Assembly: GCA_036971615.1 (NCBI GenBank)
Contig: JAYKKR010000003.1
Location: 1,116,001-1,180,000, forward strand
Reading direction: 5' to 3'
Length of the DNA stretch: 64,000 nucleotides
Source of the DNA: Amyloporia xantha
Lineage: Eukaryota; Basidiomycota; Agaricomycetes; Polyporales; Adustoporiaceae
Shown here: one piece after another, positions 1 to 11,888 of the stretch
Layout of the letters: the number at the start of each line of letters is the position of its first letter
Position numbering within the stretch: position 1 is the first letter of the stretch
The notes under the pieces: model-generated
Seen by the model: only the letters and a program-made list of their open reading frames with translations
Told to the model about the DNA's origin: nothing
The model's database searches: none
Program-made: the position numbers and the translations under genes

Positions 1-2927
1 GAGGTCGCCAACTCGGAACGACTTGCGATCCCAGATAGCGATCTGTTCAGCTACTTCTTCCATGTTGGAGGTGTCTGCTTGACGGTAGAAGTTGCCTGTG
101 GTGCAGTTCTTATGTAGCGTCGTGAAGCGTCTGTCGGTATGGCAAGATAGGTTGCAAGAGTTGGTGAATTTTCGAGATGACATTTCCGTCCGCGTCATCA
201 GTCTTGAACACTCTGTCGTACGCTTGTTCGGATTAGTCATTGAGCGCGCTTCATGTTATTGCCAATATATCGAGGGTGTCGGCTCCTGTTACTGTATATA
301 GCGCACTTCATCGCATTGACGTTATGGGACAGTTGGATTGTGTATGTGCTTACGCTTCAGTCATCACATTTGCCTTGTATGATGACGTATGACTGGCGCG
401 TACATTGGTAGAGCCTGTCGTTCAGCTACCGGTATTGATTCCTGTGATCGACGGGGCGCAGTAATGAGGAGACGCCATGTTCAATTCCGCTATATTAAGT
501 CACTGGCCGTATGATATGTTGCATGGCGTATACGCGGACGCAGTTGTACATGCTTCCGTTATGTTGAACTGTAAATTGTTTCGCAACTACGACGTGCACG
601 TAGAGTGCGCGTCTAGCCATGACGCGAAGACTTGCAACGCTGAGTTTGTTGATCGTTTATGAGCAAAGATGATGTTAAGCATTGCTGTCCCAAGGTCGAC
701 AGCTGGCTCGTGCATGTGCGTGTATCTGAAGGGTGGTATGTATTAGCCGCCGGATTTATTCTGGAAAAGGGTTGGTAGACCTGGTCTGGGATTGTGCGGG
801 GTTTCTGATGCTTGCTTGATGAATTGTTCCACTATACTAGTCCATGATGAAACTATTGATTGTATCTTGTCGTCGAGGGGTGATTGTTATTGCTTTGGGA
901 GATCGGGGCCTTTCAGGCATTTTAGCCCATGGAGGGGCTTCAATCGAGGTTGGTGGGCACGTGTACACTCCTTATCCAACACTCTTCTTTTTCTTGTACT
1001 ACATCGTGGAAAGCTCGACGTATGAGACTGGACGGAATGCTTGTCTCTCTCGCCACGTCCTTGGCCACTTGTTCTTGGCGACTAAAGCCCGCCCGCTCAT
1101 CGCCCCTGCGCAAACCGTTGCGTCGTATGCCTCGTTGCTGCTGGTATGCTAGCGCATTCGTTCAACTTAAGGATAATGTTTATCTCGTCTTCCTGATCAG
1201 GGATGTCGAGAAGAAGGGCAATAAAGTGTGCGGGAGATCGTGGCAATGGCATGACGCGGTAATGCATGTAGGTCTCCAAGCTTGTCGAATTCACTGTCGG
1301 ACGTACAACGTTACTCTGCTCAGTTGTGTCCGGGTTATCTGAGTTTTGCGAGCTCACATCTGAGTGTAACATTGAGACATATGCGGTGAGCGGTTGATTA
1401 TCTCACAGGCATGCCGGAGCACTGTCGTGTTGCTGCGATGATTCGCCCAAGAAATGTCATTGATTAACGCTCTTTTTGTAGGAGTTTGAACGCGTCGCTG
1501 AGCGTCGCCGTGGACGGCTTCAGTCTCTACCTCTACGCTGATTGTTATTATTATCGACGAGACCGACGACCCACACGAACTCGACAAATTTTCTGACGAT
1601 GTTCGCTCTGTGGATTATTCCTCCATGCCAACGACATCCTTCCCTTTGGGATATTATGGTCCACACTCTGTTTGTATAGAATGCGGTCTGTAGTATAGCT
1701 ATCGTCAATGGTGCGAGGTGCATGGACTGGAATGTGTTGTGTCGTCCGCGGTATATTAGCCGGCCATATATTGGTCACTGTGGTAAGCCTTTCTATTCTT
1801 GAGCGTCTCAAAAGGCTAGTGATGATGGATCTGTTGTCAGCTGATCGGCACATTTTCTCGGACGGTTCACTCCGCGTTGGTGTAGATGGAGACTGTCGGG
1901 GTTTCTACTGCGAATCCGTATTTGCGTGCGTGCTTTGTGTGCCTGCTCGTACACGTAACTGATGACTTTTCGTAGTTTTCTTGATGTGAACATCTCGCTG
2001 TACGAAACCGTACTGTACATGGTACCTACGTTTGTCGAAATGGCCACTGGTACAACTCCGCTGCTAATACTTACTGTTTGCTTATCGCTGATTAACTTTA
2101 TAGCGCGGTTGACGCGAGCGTTCAGCGTCACCTATCACCTGCAGCACCGCGAGCGTTAGAGCTCCGTTTTGTATAAAAATAATACTTCCCACACACTGCT
2201 GCCTGTTTCGGTTGGTGAGCACTTCGGTTTTGTGCAGACGACGTGCAGAGCGGTCTCTATAAATGTAATCGAATTGTCCAGAAGCTATGTGGAGGGTAAA
2301 TTGCGGGCGTCGACCATCGTTGCTGATACTAACACGGGTCGTGTGTCAGTTGTTTCCGACGTTAATGGTAGAGGATTGTTGTACTATTTGCCGCACGAAG
2401 TTAAATATCGCATTATTACGCGACGGCTGTCGTCCGTATGTGTCGCTCAGCTGACGGGAGATTTCAACTTAAACACTACAGCATGTTATGACTTGCCCTG
2501 CTGCTCCACTGCAGAAAGAAAGAGAGGGCTTCGACAGCTATGTGATTTTAGTGTTAGTGGGTTCTTTCGCTGAGATGCCGTGGTCGTATCACGTGCTTGT
2601 CTGTATTGGGTTATGCTGATATACAGCTCATGAAATATGATGCGCTTGGATGATTTACCTCCGGCTTTAGCAACAGTATCATTGTTTTCAGAACATTTCT
2701 ACCTCGTTCTGATTGTTAGTCTGAAATTTTGCTGGTAAGTTGCATGGGATATCATACTAATTGTATTATATCTGTGTATCTTGCTTGACATATCTGGGAT
2801 TGGCCGTTTTTAGGACACCTAATGATTGTGCCCACATACAGAAACATCTGCTACAAGATCGTTGTCAATTCCAGTCTTTCCTTGGCTATGTGATGGCATG
2901 TTTGTATGACAAGTTGTCATCACGTTC
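1..2927. other. No recognisable gene
   Basis: Only short overlapping reading frames on both strands. The longest on the plus strand (2169-2573, 134 codons) has no motif I recognise and no clear start context. CpG is common and there is no obvious repeat or RNA gene. Unrecognised exons of a multi-intron gene cannot be excluded. Confidence 0.5.
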
Positions 2928-3925
2928 ATGACTGCGGATTATTTCCAAATTGGTGATCTCGCATGGTGCAGCTTAAGCGAGGACTTCACATGTTTAGCAT
3001 CAGACATGATACGTCTTCACTTTTACTTCCGACCCATCATCATGTCGCTCACTGGATGGATAAACACTCCTTATGATGCCCTGCTTGCTATCGAGGCCCA
3101 TCGTGCTGGCCTAACAGAACCTATCACACATTGTTGTCTAATGGATAGCGAGCACTTGCACGCTATTGCATTAAGCGGTGTGATTTTTGTCTATTTTGAT
3201 GGTGAATATGGGAACAAGCTTTGGATGGATGGGGTCAAGTGGAGTGATCGACAGTTTGTGAATGGTTTTATGGCAGGTTTTCTCTGTGTGGTCATAATTA
3301 TCGGTGTCAGAGCTGACAGAGATCTGTTAGATGCGTCGGGAATTAAGTCCCAAAGTTCCTCTTACCGACAATCCACTGTCAGACCAGTTCATCTTTGGAC
3401 TTATCACCTCTTTTGCACCTCGACCTGGAGCGTATCCGGAGACCCAATTGGAAGTGTCCATCTGTGGCCCATGGACGGAACATAACTGTCTTGCTGAGGA
3501 TGGATTAATCCAGAAGGCAAGTGTTCTCCCCAACTACTGATATCTCATCATGAAATATGGATTAAATGGCAAAAAAGCAGGTCATGTCTATTACCGTGGA
3601 CGATCGTCTATATCGTGTCGTGTCATATTATCGTGCACGTGATGTACGGTCTGGAGCACTGAAGTCTATATCCGACATTGAGTCTCTCCGCTTCATACCA
3701 ATCAGCAACAGTGTTTACGCTGGTGCTTGCACAGCACATGTGCGTTTACCTCCCATGAGCAAAGGAAACATTGATGCTACTTCTGGTTTCTGGCGGTGAG
3801 TACAATTTGTTGATTGGAGTATAAATCAGTTTGACTCATAACATGTCCATATATTTTTATATCATTTTAGTCGCTCTGACGAGTTGCAGAAACTTTATGA
3901 AGCTCGTTACAGTATTGTTGCCTAA
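2928..3925 (+). CDS. Gti1/Pac2 (WOPR-domain) family transcription regulator, four exons
   Basis: WOPR proteins are fungal DNA-binding regulators of morphology, development or pathogenicity. The first WOPR half is visible from GWINTPYDALLAIEAHRAG through ITHCCLMDSEHLHAIALSG to VFVYFDGEYGNKLWMDG-like sequence (IFVYFDGEYGNKLWMDGVKW). The second half is DGLIQK joined to QVMSITVDDRLYRVVSYY and RARDVRSGAL, matching the family pattern LIKQ-x-S followed by a conserved SYY and a DVRxG. The ATG at 2928 is the first in frame; a later in-frame ATG just before SLTGW is an alternative. Proposed introns: about 3254-3330 (boundaries uncertain), 3517-3577 with a GC donor (AG|GCAAGT), and 3796-3870 (GT-AG). 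The last exon encodes a short charged tail ending at TAA 3923-3925. The domain is diverged from typical WOPR proteins. Family assignment is fairly sure; the regulatory target is unknown. Confidence 0.8.
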
Positions 3926-5616
3926 AAAAAGTATCAAGAAAGATTAGCAGAGCTTCTGCTGTTTGGATCAAATATTTCACCAGTCACTTCTTTACGTAGT
4001 TTGTTGGTAGTATGGATGGTTACAGATAAAAAGAAAATGATACCATTCTTTTGCGCAGCTGCTGTCATGTTATCGAGAAACAGTGTTTTGGTCATTGTTT
4101 CCGATATGCCTGTTTATAGAATTTAAATAGGTCCGGTATACTGGTAGAGTTTGTGCAATCTGTCAAGCACGCCTTGTTCGTAAACTTATGGATAACTTGT
4201 CCATGCTTCTATTGTTGACTCAGTGCGATATGGCGTGAACGTTTGTTCGTACGATTAGTAGGATGCAATTAGTATTGACTACAGAGTGTAGTCACACTGC
4301 ACAGAATTTACTGTTTCATAGGGAGTGCTTCATTCACTCAACTGCTGATGATGTATTTATTGCTTTGTATTTTAATATGTTCTCTCTCTTGCCGCCGTCC
4401 ACACTACCACTGGACCTCATAGAAAGGTTTAATAACACCCATGGCCATCATCTAGCCGCTTACGAGTTTTGTTATATTCGACTCAAGAACCCACATGCAT
4501 CTTAAGTCGGCGAGATGGCATCTCCATAAGCACGACTGCCAAAGGAAAATATGTGCTGAGATATGTATCAGCAATGTCCCGTCACGGTGCGATTGCTGTA
4601 GTACTTAAGCCAATCAATCTCCTCTAAAACGATATGGCGTATTATGGCATATAGGATCCTTACTAATATACCTCAATCAACCATATCAGGCATCCAACGT
4701 CGACACATAAGCGATCTCGTCAATAGTCAGCAATGCCGAGACACTGGTAATAGCCGCAAATGCAGGAAGAGACTTATGGGAGGAGGTGAAGAACTGTGCT
4801 TACTGCCTCATCACATGTGCTCCTCAGTGGCTGCAATCCGCCGAATGCAACGAGATGATACAAAATACACTATTGCGCTCCCGCTGGGGTGTTTTCTTGT
4901 GGATGAGGTGCGCCTGGGAGACATTTGAGGGGCGGTAGTCTCGATAGAAGTCTTGTAGCCGAACGTCCATGGTAGCGTCTTGGTGAGCTCGCCATTTGAT
5001 CTCTCTAGGAGGCGGTGTATATTGAGGCATTGCAGACAGAGGAAATACGCGCAGGAATTGTCTGGGCAGTGCGACAGAAGACGCGTTGAACGCTACTGTA
5101 CATCCCACTGAAGCTTGATCGCAGCCTCTGATCGACGCCGAACTCCGATTAAATTTTAACTAACATCTCCACTTCGAATAGGAGCTCCGCCTTAACTTAC
5201 CAACCTATCGTTGACATCCTCGCGTCAGAAAGACTCTACCGGTTAAGTTCCGTGTAACGGCCGTGTTCATCTTTGTTCTCATGCTGTCGTCTTCGTCTAC
5301 CCCATTACAATGTGACGGAAATTCTCTTACTCTCTTTATATTGGCGCTTGGTTTTCCGCGCTCTAGCTATCTCATATCGCTTATTTCGTGTTACTCGGTC
5401 AGGCTGGCGACGAATTCGGTTGTCCGGCTAGTACGGTGCGGCCCCCCCCCCTCCCTCCGCCTTTCCCCTCCTCCTCCCGTTTCGTTACAATGTCCTCAGA
5501 CCGCGTCTTGCTGACGAGATAGGAATTACGATGAAATGCGACACCTGCGTTTTGTCTCCGTAACACGATGTTTATCCCTGCGGCGATGAAATTGTGTTGA
5601 TTACGCGAGTACTGCG
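3926..5616. other. Intergenic, no recognised gene; pyrimidine-rich tract at 5440-5480
   Basis: Short frames only (for example 4263-4505, 80 codons, no motif). At 5440-5480 the plus strand carries a run of nine C followed by CT-rich sequence, so the minus strand has several G runs. Confidence 0.5.
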
Positions 5617-6327
5617 TTGAGTAGTATATATTATTGTGCAGTTGATCGAGTTTTCGTCAAAGCTCTCGTGACACCTCTCGGCGGTGAGAATAGCGGAACC
5701 GCACTGGAAACATATGGTGAGAGGCTCAAACGCACGCCTGTCGCTATATCATTATGTTATCCTGCAACCCTTATATGTAGACACGGCTCTCATCTATCGG
5801 TGGAGCGTGGACCAATGACTGTGTTACTTCTCGATCTCGAGAAACGCGAATTGCTGTTGGCAACGTAAGTGCGGTCCACGGTTTCATATATATACACTAC
5901 TCACCTCAACTCTTGTCTCCAGTCAACAGTACATCTTGCCCGTCGTGTTTTGGTGTACCCTGTTTTCGGCGACCGGCCTCGATTATTATTGTTGCCGACG
6001 AAACCCGATGCACCCGATGACGCTCCGTGTTGGCCGGAAGACCTGAACATCGACTTTTGGTTTCCCACTGGATGGAGTTCCATCCGTGCTTCTCTGATCC
6101 CCGGCACCTCATGTCTATTGCACAACGAATATTGCCTGTACAGGGCCTCGCGTGATGGACAACAAGGTCAGGTTAACGGTGCAGTTCGTGGTCGTCTCGA
6201 TGTTGTTTGGTACGACAATGTGATTGTTATGAAACTCGGCAAGCGAGACCCAAACCGAGTTGTCAATATCGTTCGAGCTGAGATACCCTCGTGGACGCGG
6301 TCGTGCAGCGGTTGGTTTGCGTTGTAA
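5617..6327 (+). CDS. Hypothetical fungal protein, probably two exons
   Basis: The main frame, about 5935-6327, encodes a continuous stretch with LDVVWYDNVIVMKLGKRDPN and a following acidic, hydrophobic end. This resembles a widespread agaricomycete family of unknown function in which a W-x-GN-I-V-V-M-K-like strand is followed by a short V-N-I segment. An upstream frame (5617-5868) ends at a good donor (GTAAGT at 5867) and an acceptor lies near 5932, but the phases of the two frames do not join as written. No ATG near 5617 is certain. I do not assign a function; the resemblance is from memory only. Confidence 0.35.
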
Positions 6328-7212
6328 TCGCAAATGCTGTGTTTCGATGCTGACGACGTTTCTGTTGTGTATGCAGATGGATGGAGATTGATATAGCGGG
6401 GAGCGTAGATTGGGAAGAGGGGTCTGTACATGTATAACGTACGCGCCGCGGATAATTGTGCAGGGAGCGTACGTGCTTGTGAGCGTATACGTGTATTTGT
6501 GGGCTGCGTACACTACAGGTAGAGCAGACTAGAAAGCACTTCCGTGGATGAAAATCCGCTGCACATAGGTCTGGCAGGGCGTGCCGTCGTCTTTTCTGTA
6601 CTTTTTGCCACACGCTGTTTATAGAATACAAGCTTAGTGCGTGCGTAGCGAACGTGATAAGAAACGACACGGGCATGCAAGGCTCACTTGATATCAGCTA
6701 CGAGTGCTGTTTCACAGAATGATGGACAACATCGACGCATCGTACGTCGAGCGATAGCTTTCAGTGAGGTATTGATCAACATTTCTATTTCCTCGTAGCT
6801 TTCCATTGTTAACGTTCACGTCCATGACAATTAGTATTAATGATATCGTATGTGCATGACCCGCTGTGCATGATTATGACTTTTAAAGTCGGACGGAAGG
6901 GAGCCGGGATTCAGTGATTGGTTGGATAATCCTCCGGCGCTTTCTCCTAGCGCCGTCTCGCAGTCGTCCTCAGCGGCAGTTTGTCATCGACTGTAAATAT
7001 CTGTTGTAACATACTTATGAGTTACTTCTGGTTGGTGAGCAGGTCAAACCCGTGTTGGATTATGTGTGATCTCGCTGTGATATGTTACGTGAAGGAAAAT
7101 GTACATTGCGCAAAGCAGACCCTGTACAATTCAAAGTATCGTCACTGTTGAAATATAACTTCGGTTTCTAGTGTACCACCGTACGGCCAATCGGTGCTGC
7201 CGGCCATGAACG
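6328..7212. other. No recognisable gene
   Basis: Both strands have only short, overlapping frames. Nothing recognisable was seen. Confidence 0.45.
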
Positions 7213-8359
7213 CTACGGAACTGAAAATGGATATTCCCTGTGAGGAAGATTATTATCGTCGTGATAAGAACGTACCTGTATATAAACGGTGGAGCTATTC
7301 GGAGAAATGCTCCGGATTCAACGCAACCGTGTCTTGCGTGATTGATAACGTCGAATTTAACAACGGGATAGCTGTATGCGTTGTGTCTGTCGTGTACACC
7401 TACCATAACAGTTGTCAGTGCTGGACATAACATGCTTCGTTGTGTACTTACAAGGAGCATTAAAATGGAGCACCCAACAGTGTCCATCTTGAGAGTCTCG
7501 ACTTCCATACACCTCCGGCGTGTGCAACTGGGGCACGTAATCGCCTGAACCTAGCACTGCAAAGCCACGATTTTGGTATTTCGTCTTCCATTGCACAGTG
7601 GCTCTCTCCGTTGTATCGCGGCATATATAACTTGTCTTGTCGATGAAGGTTGTTCGAGGGAATAACGCGACAGCGTCCGTGGCGGTAAAAATTCATAACC
7701 GCCGCTATGACATACTGTATCAACCATGTGCGTGCGTACACATCGAGACGACGACAAACGTACTGGAATGGAATTTCAGCACTTGGTGGATCGGGTGCAT
7801 TGCAGATACGACGAGTTGAACGTGGCTGTATTTCGCTTCTTCCTCGTTGTATATTTCGGCACGGATAAAGTTGAATGTGGTAAACTTGTACCGGGTGTTT
7901 ACCGATGAACTTCGTGTCGTATGCGAGACTGGGGGCGCAAAGTGCCGCGACGTCGAAAAATGGGTGTTTTCCTCGAGAAGATTGGTAAGAATAGCCGTTA
8001 TTTTGCAGCCATCGACCCATGGATAAGACGCCGCTGAAAGCGATATATATATCTAAGTCACTGTCAGCGAAACGGCAGCGCGACAGGTACTGCAAAGCTT
8101 GAGACCCCGACACGATAGCATCGCATTCTGTCAACATGGCGCGAAAGTCCGATGGGTTATGAAACCAGGTTGAAAGGAACTTGTCGATGTCCCACGTCCG
8201 ACGACCGTATGCTGCTACAGCGAAGAAAAGATGCGAGCTGATAGCGCGGAGGCGCAATATTGTGTCTGGAGTACAGAAACCCAAACACCTGTCAATAACA
8301 GATGCTCCAGCAGTCAGCATGAAGCACTCGAAGGGCGATATGTAGTCGGTATCCGTCAT
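7213..8359 (-). CDS. Nucleotidyltransferase-like agaricomycete protein with F-box-like N terminus
   Basis: Read from ATG at 8359, the first ~60 residues (CTPDTILRLRAISSHLFF) resemble the F-box-like helical start of a large agaricomycete family. Then comes VSGSQALQYL and, 12 residues after GS, DSDLDIYI. This fits the polymerase-beta nucleotidyltransferase signature hG[GS]-x(9-13)-Dh[DE]h. Further on are HVQLVVSAMHPIHQVLKFHS, a conserved VMNF, LFPRTTFIDKTSYICRD and a C-terminal NRGF with a later CWVLHF. Likely introns are about 7711-7767 (GTACGT...CATAG), one after NAP near 7455 (GTAAGT), and one near 7240-7280. The region 7800-7925 is read in a different frame from the upstream part, and a T5 run just after VMNF (about 7693) breaks the frame again; the latter can be repaired by one base. 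Function in this family is unknown; a nucleotidyltransferase activity is an inference from the motif only. Confidence 0.65.
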
Positions 8360-8761
8360 AGGGAGTAATCGACGCGCAGTCTGCTTCACTTGACTGTTGC
8401 GGGTCGGTATTGTAGTATTCCCGATCCTGCAAGGCGTTACGCTGAGTGACTTCAATATTTAGCATGGAAGTATATTGCACTCTGGCGAGTCATTGTTCTT
8501 CGACGAGTGCGTCAATTTTGATGACTCACCCGTGTTGTCATTCTGATTAGCATGGCGAGCAGGCGACATCGAGGCTATGACACATACTAGAATTCTCTGA
8601 ATTAGCGTTTCATAACCAAATTTCTAGCCGTTTCTACCAATTGTGTCATCTACGTTTGATAAGCGTTGGGAGTTCCTTCGTCCGTGATATCGTGTATGCA
8701 AAGATATATAAATAGCGCGTTTGAATGTGCCTGCTGTGGTGACTGAGTTTCGACCGGTACG
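8360..8761. other. Divergent intergenic region between NTase-like gene and RNR homologue
   Basis: The two genes start about 400 bp apart in opposite directions, so this stretch probably holds both promoters. TATATAAATA occurs at about 8704-8713, roughly 50 bp before the RNR ATG, and is a plausible TATA box for it. Confidence 0.4.
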
Positions 8762-11700
8762 ATGATGTCTGCTTCTAATGACAAGCATAACCCAGCCCCT
8801 CAAGGTTGCATCTATGTTCGGAAGCGAGGTAGGCAAAGGTCGTATCGCATATAACAGTGGTCGATTATTAACGTGTCAATGCTTTGTAGATGGGTAGGTA
8901 TTGCAATCACGTGACTCTTGAACATCGAGTGACTCCATCATTATAGCCGCAGCCAAAACTTCAACAGAGAGAAGGTTAGTAGACTATACTCTATGTCCGT
9001 GTTGTGAAACATTCATCGTCCCCTTTCAGCTTTCCCGACGGTTACAGCGCGTAAGCGTGGTTAACGATTGTGTAATTCATCGTTGCAATGTGCCTTTCTG
9101 CTAGTTACTAGTTGGCTTAGACACGACTCTCGTCGACGTCGAGAGGTATTTTTTTCTCTTGCTTTTGACAACCTGTTTAGTAACGGTGGGCTGATGACGT
9201 GAAGGGTTGTTCTTTTGGTATTGTCCATTCTACTCCGTAGCGGTCAACACAGTTGATTTGGATGTGAGTTAAGTTTGCGGTTATGGTCTGTACGTCCGTG
9301 CTCAATGGCTTGCGTAGGGATTGTTGGCGAAGCACGCCGCTTCTCTCATTACTTATCATCCTGATTATTCTGTTCTCGCCGCGCGAGTCGAAGTATCAGG
9401 ACTCCACAGAAGAGTGGATCGTTCGTTTACGACGTTTGTGGGGATGATACATGCACGTGAGTGTTCTTTATGATGACTTTCGACAGTGCGACCTTACCGT
9501 ACGATTTAGAATATCCCCACTTCTTTACACCTTCATTTCTTTATTGGGTGTCTAAGTTTGGCGCTACTCTGGACGGTACCATCGATCATTCTCGCGATTA
9601 CGTGTTCACATAGTGCGTGGTTTGTTATGCGTCGTTCCTCATGGTTGTAATCATCGCACATGCGCTTTGCAGCACGTCGTACAAAACTTTAGAAAGGGAC
9701 TACCTCATGTCACTAGATGGTTACATCGTCGAACGCCCTCAATTCCTCTGGATGAGGACGGCTGTGGCTTTGCATGAGGGTTTTCGAACGCATCACCGAA
9801 ACTTACCACGCGCTCTCCCGACGACTCTATGTGCACGCTCGTCCTACTGCTCGGCATGCCGGTAGCCACGTGGGGCAGTTAAGTTCCTGTTTTCATTCTT
9901 GTATGGACACTGGCAGTATTTCTGCTGTGTACGATTCTCTTCGTGATTGTTCAATCATGAATCGTCGCGGTGGGACTACAAGCTTCTCTCTTCATTGGTT
10001 GTCAGGGATGACGTGCGTTTCGCACCATACCATTCATGCTGTTGCTTACAATTCACAGTTCGAGCAACTACTTCGATGGCTCTGTTGAGTCTTTGACTCC
10101 CCTGTTGCGCGTGATCGAGTCCAATATTCAATTCGCTGGACGTCTCAACGACAGCGTAGCAAGATCTACTACCGTCTATTTGGAGGTCTGGCATTTGGAG
10201 ATTATTGCTTTCCTAAACGCGAAGAGTTCTAGAACTCGGTCAGACCACACTGCCCGGGCCCTTCACTATGGTTGTTGGATCCCAGATTTATTGTCAGTGG
10301 ACTTTCTTCACTATCATGATAATCACTGGAATTCGTAACTTCCGTAATAGTATGCGACGTGCGGCTGCACGTGCGTCCTGGACATTATTTGACCCAGCCA
10401 CCGTATCGGGATTGTTGTCTGTTTGTGGTCCTGCATTCGATACCGCGTACGAAAACTTCGAGCGCTCTTCTTCGTCCGGTCGTGTCGTGAATGCCGCTGA
10501 TCTCCTGTTGCTGATCGCGAGGACACAAATGGAGACTGGGGAGCCTTTCATGCTATACAAGGATACTATAAATCGTGCGTAACGATATAAGAATCCCTGC
10601 TTTTTTCACCCTGAATTATATCTAGAAAGAAGTAACCAAAGCAATGTTGGAATTGCACATGAAGCCAGCCCTTGCACTGAAAGTGTGCAGGTCAGCTCGC
10701 CGTCGGAGACCGCAACGTGTTCGTCGGCATCTATTGTCCTATCGGCGTTCGTCTCGTCAACGAGCACGTATGACTTTATAGGCCTTCATCAGCTGACCCA
10801 ATTAGTTGTTCGAAACCTCAACCGGGTTATTGACACGGCTAACTATCCTACCCCTGCTGCTCGAAGATCGGCGCTTCGCCATCGTGTTGTCGGTATCGCA
10901 GTAATAGGTTTGGCCGACGTGTTTATGTCTATGCGCCTGCCTTTCGATTCTACGGACGCTCTCCGACTGAACAGGGAGATTTTCGAAACCATGTATCATG
11001 GCGCTTTGACTGCTAGTGTCGATTTAGCTGTCGCGGACGGGTGGTACCAAAGCTGGCGGGGCTCTCCGGCTGCGCAGGGAACGTTGCAATTCGACTTGTG
11101 CGATGTTCACCCGAGCTCGCGGTGGAATTGGGATGCGCTGCGTGCTCGTATGGCAGTACATGGGTTACGAAACGCACTTCTGATAGCGTTGAAACCAGAC
11201 TTTCCTGCAAGTCAGCTAGCTGATGTCAGCAACTCGTTCGATCCGCACATTACGTATGTGCTTTGCAGTCGGACCCGCCGTGCGCTAACTATTACATCTT
11301 TGATCAGTAACCTCCGTGTGCATCGCGAAAGTCACAGCGAGCACTCTGTTGCATGCCGGTGGTTGATCAACGAGCTTGTTCAACTCGGCGTGTGGAACGA
11401 TACTGTTCGACAATCAATTCTGGATGCTGGAGGTAAGCAAGCTGTGGCTACAGCGTAACGTCCACATCCTTATTGTTTCGTACCAGGATCAGTGCAAGGG
11501 ATATCAGATATACCGGAATCCGTTCGGCGCATATACAGGACTATATGGGAGATAAACCCGCGCAGGCTGATCGATATGGCCGTGGATCGCGGCGCGTATG
11601 TTTGTCAGAGTCAAAGCCTTGGTGTGTACATGCTTAGTCCTTCGGTCGATCGTATTGTGGGTCAGCCTACGTATCGTGTGAGAGATGGTGCTAATTTCGC

Positions 11701-11888
11701 CAGTAGGTTAGGTTTCACTTTTACGCGTGGAGAAAGGGGTTGAAAACGGGTATGTTCCATCTTCACTGACGCCAGTCGCGCGAGCGATACCCCTTCTCCA
11801 TCACAATGATGTGAATATCCAAACTCATTTGGAAGACGACGATCGTGTTCGCGAAGCCGAGGGAGGCTACATCAAATGTGAACCGTGA
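8762..11888 (+). CDS. Ribonucleotide reductase large-subunit homologue, diverged and probably catalytically impaired
   Basis: Class I RNR alpha normally reduces ribonucleotides to deoxyribonucleotides with a radical passed from the small subunit. Family landmarks are colinear: CIYVRKRD near the start (KRDGR), HPDYSVLAARVEVSGLH, SYKTLERDYLM, VERPQ, QLSSCF, VYLEVWHLEI, ARALHYGCWIPDL, GEPFMLYKDTINR, SNQSNVG, SPCTES, TANYPTPAARRSALRHR, GLADVFMSMRLPFDS, RNALLIA, DMAVDRGAYVCQSQSL and WRKGLKTGMFHLH. Confirmed-looking GT-AG introns are 9264-9317, 9457-9509, 9613-9672, 10013-10058, 10293-10350, 10579-10629, 11433-11486 and 11671-11711. Missing features: NLCTE is SPCTE (Asn lost; Cys and Glu kept), the phosphate loop PTAST is PDFPAS, and the radical-relay pair YY in GMYYL is FH. 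No C-terminal CxxC tail is seen. Residues ~30-90 are unresolved. Single-base frame changes occur near 8890, 9780 and 11765. The homology is certain; activity is doubtful. Confidence 0.9.

Noticed and set aside
11673..11769. Reading the RNR homologue as terminated by early stops
   Set aside because: An intron at 11671-11711 restores HFYAWRKGLKTG, so the apparent early stop at 11741 is intronic or frame-related; only the last part after GMFHLH is uncertain.
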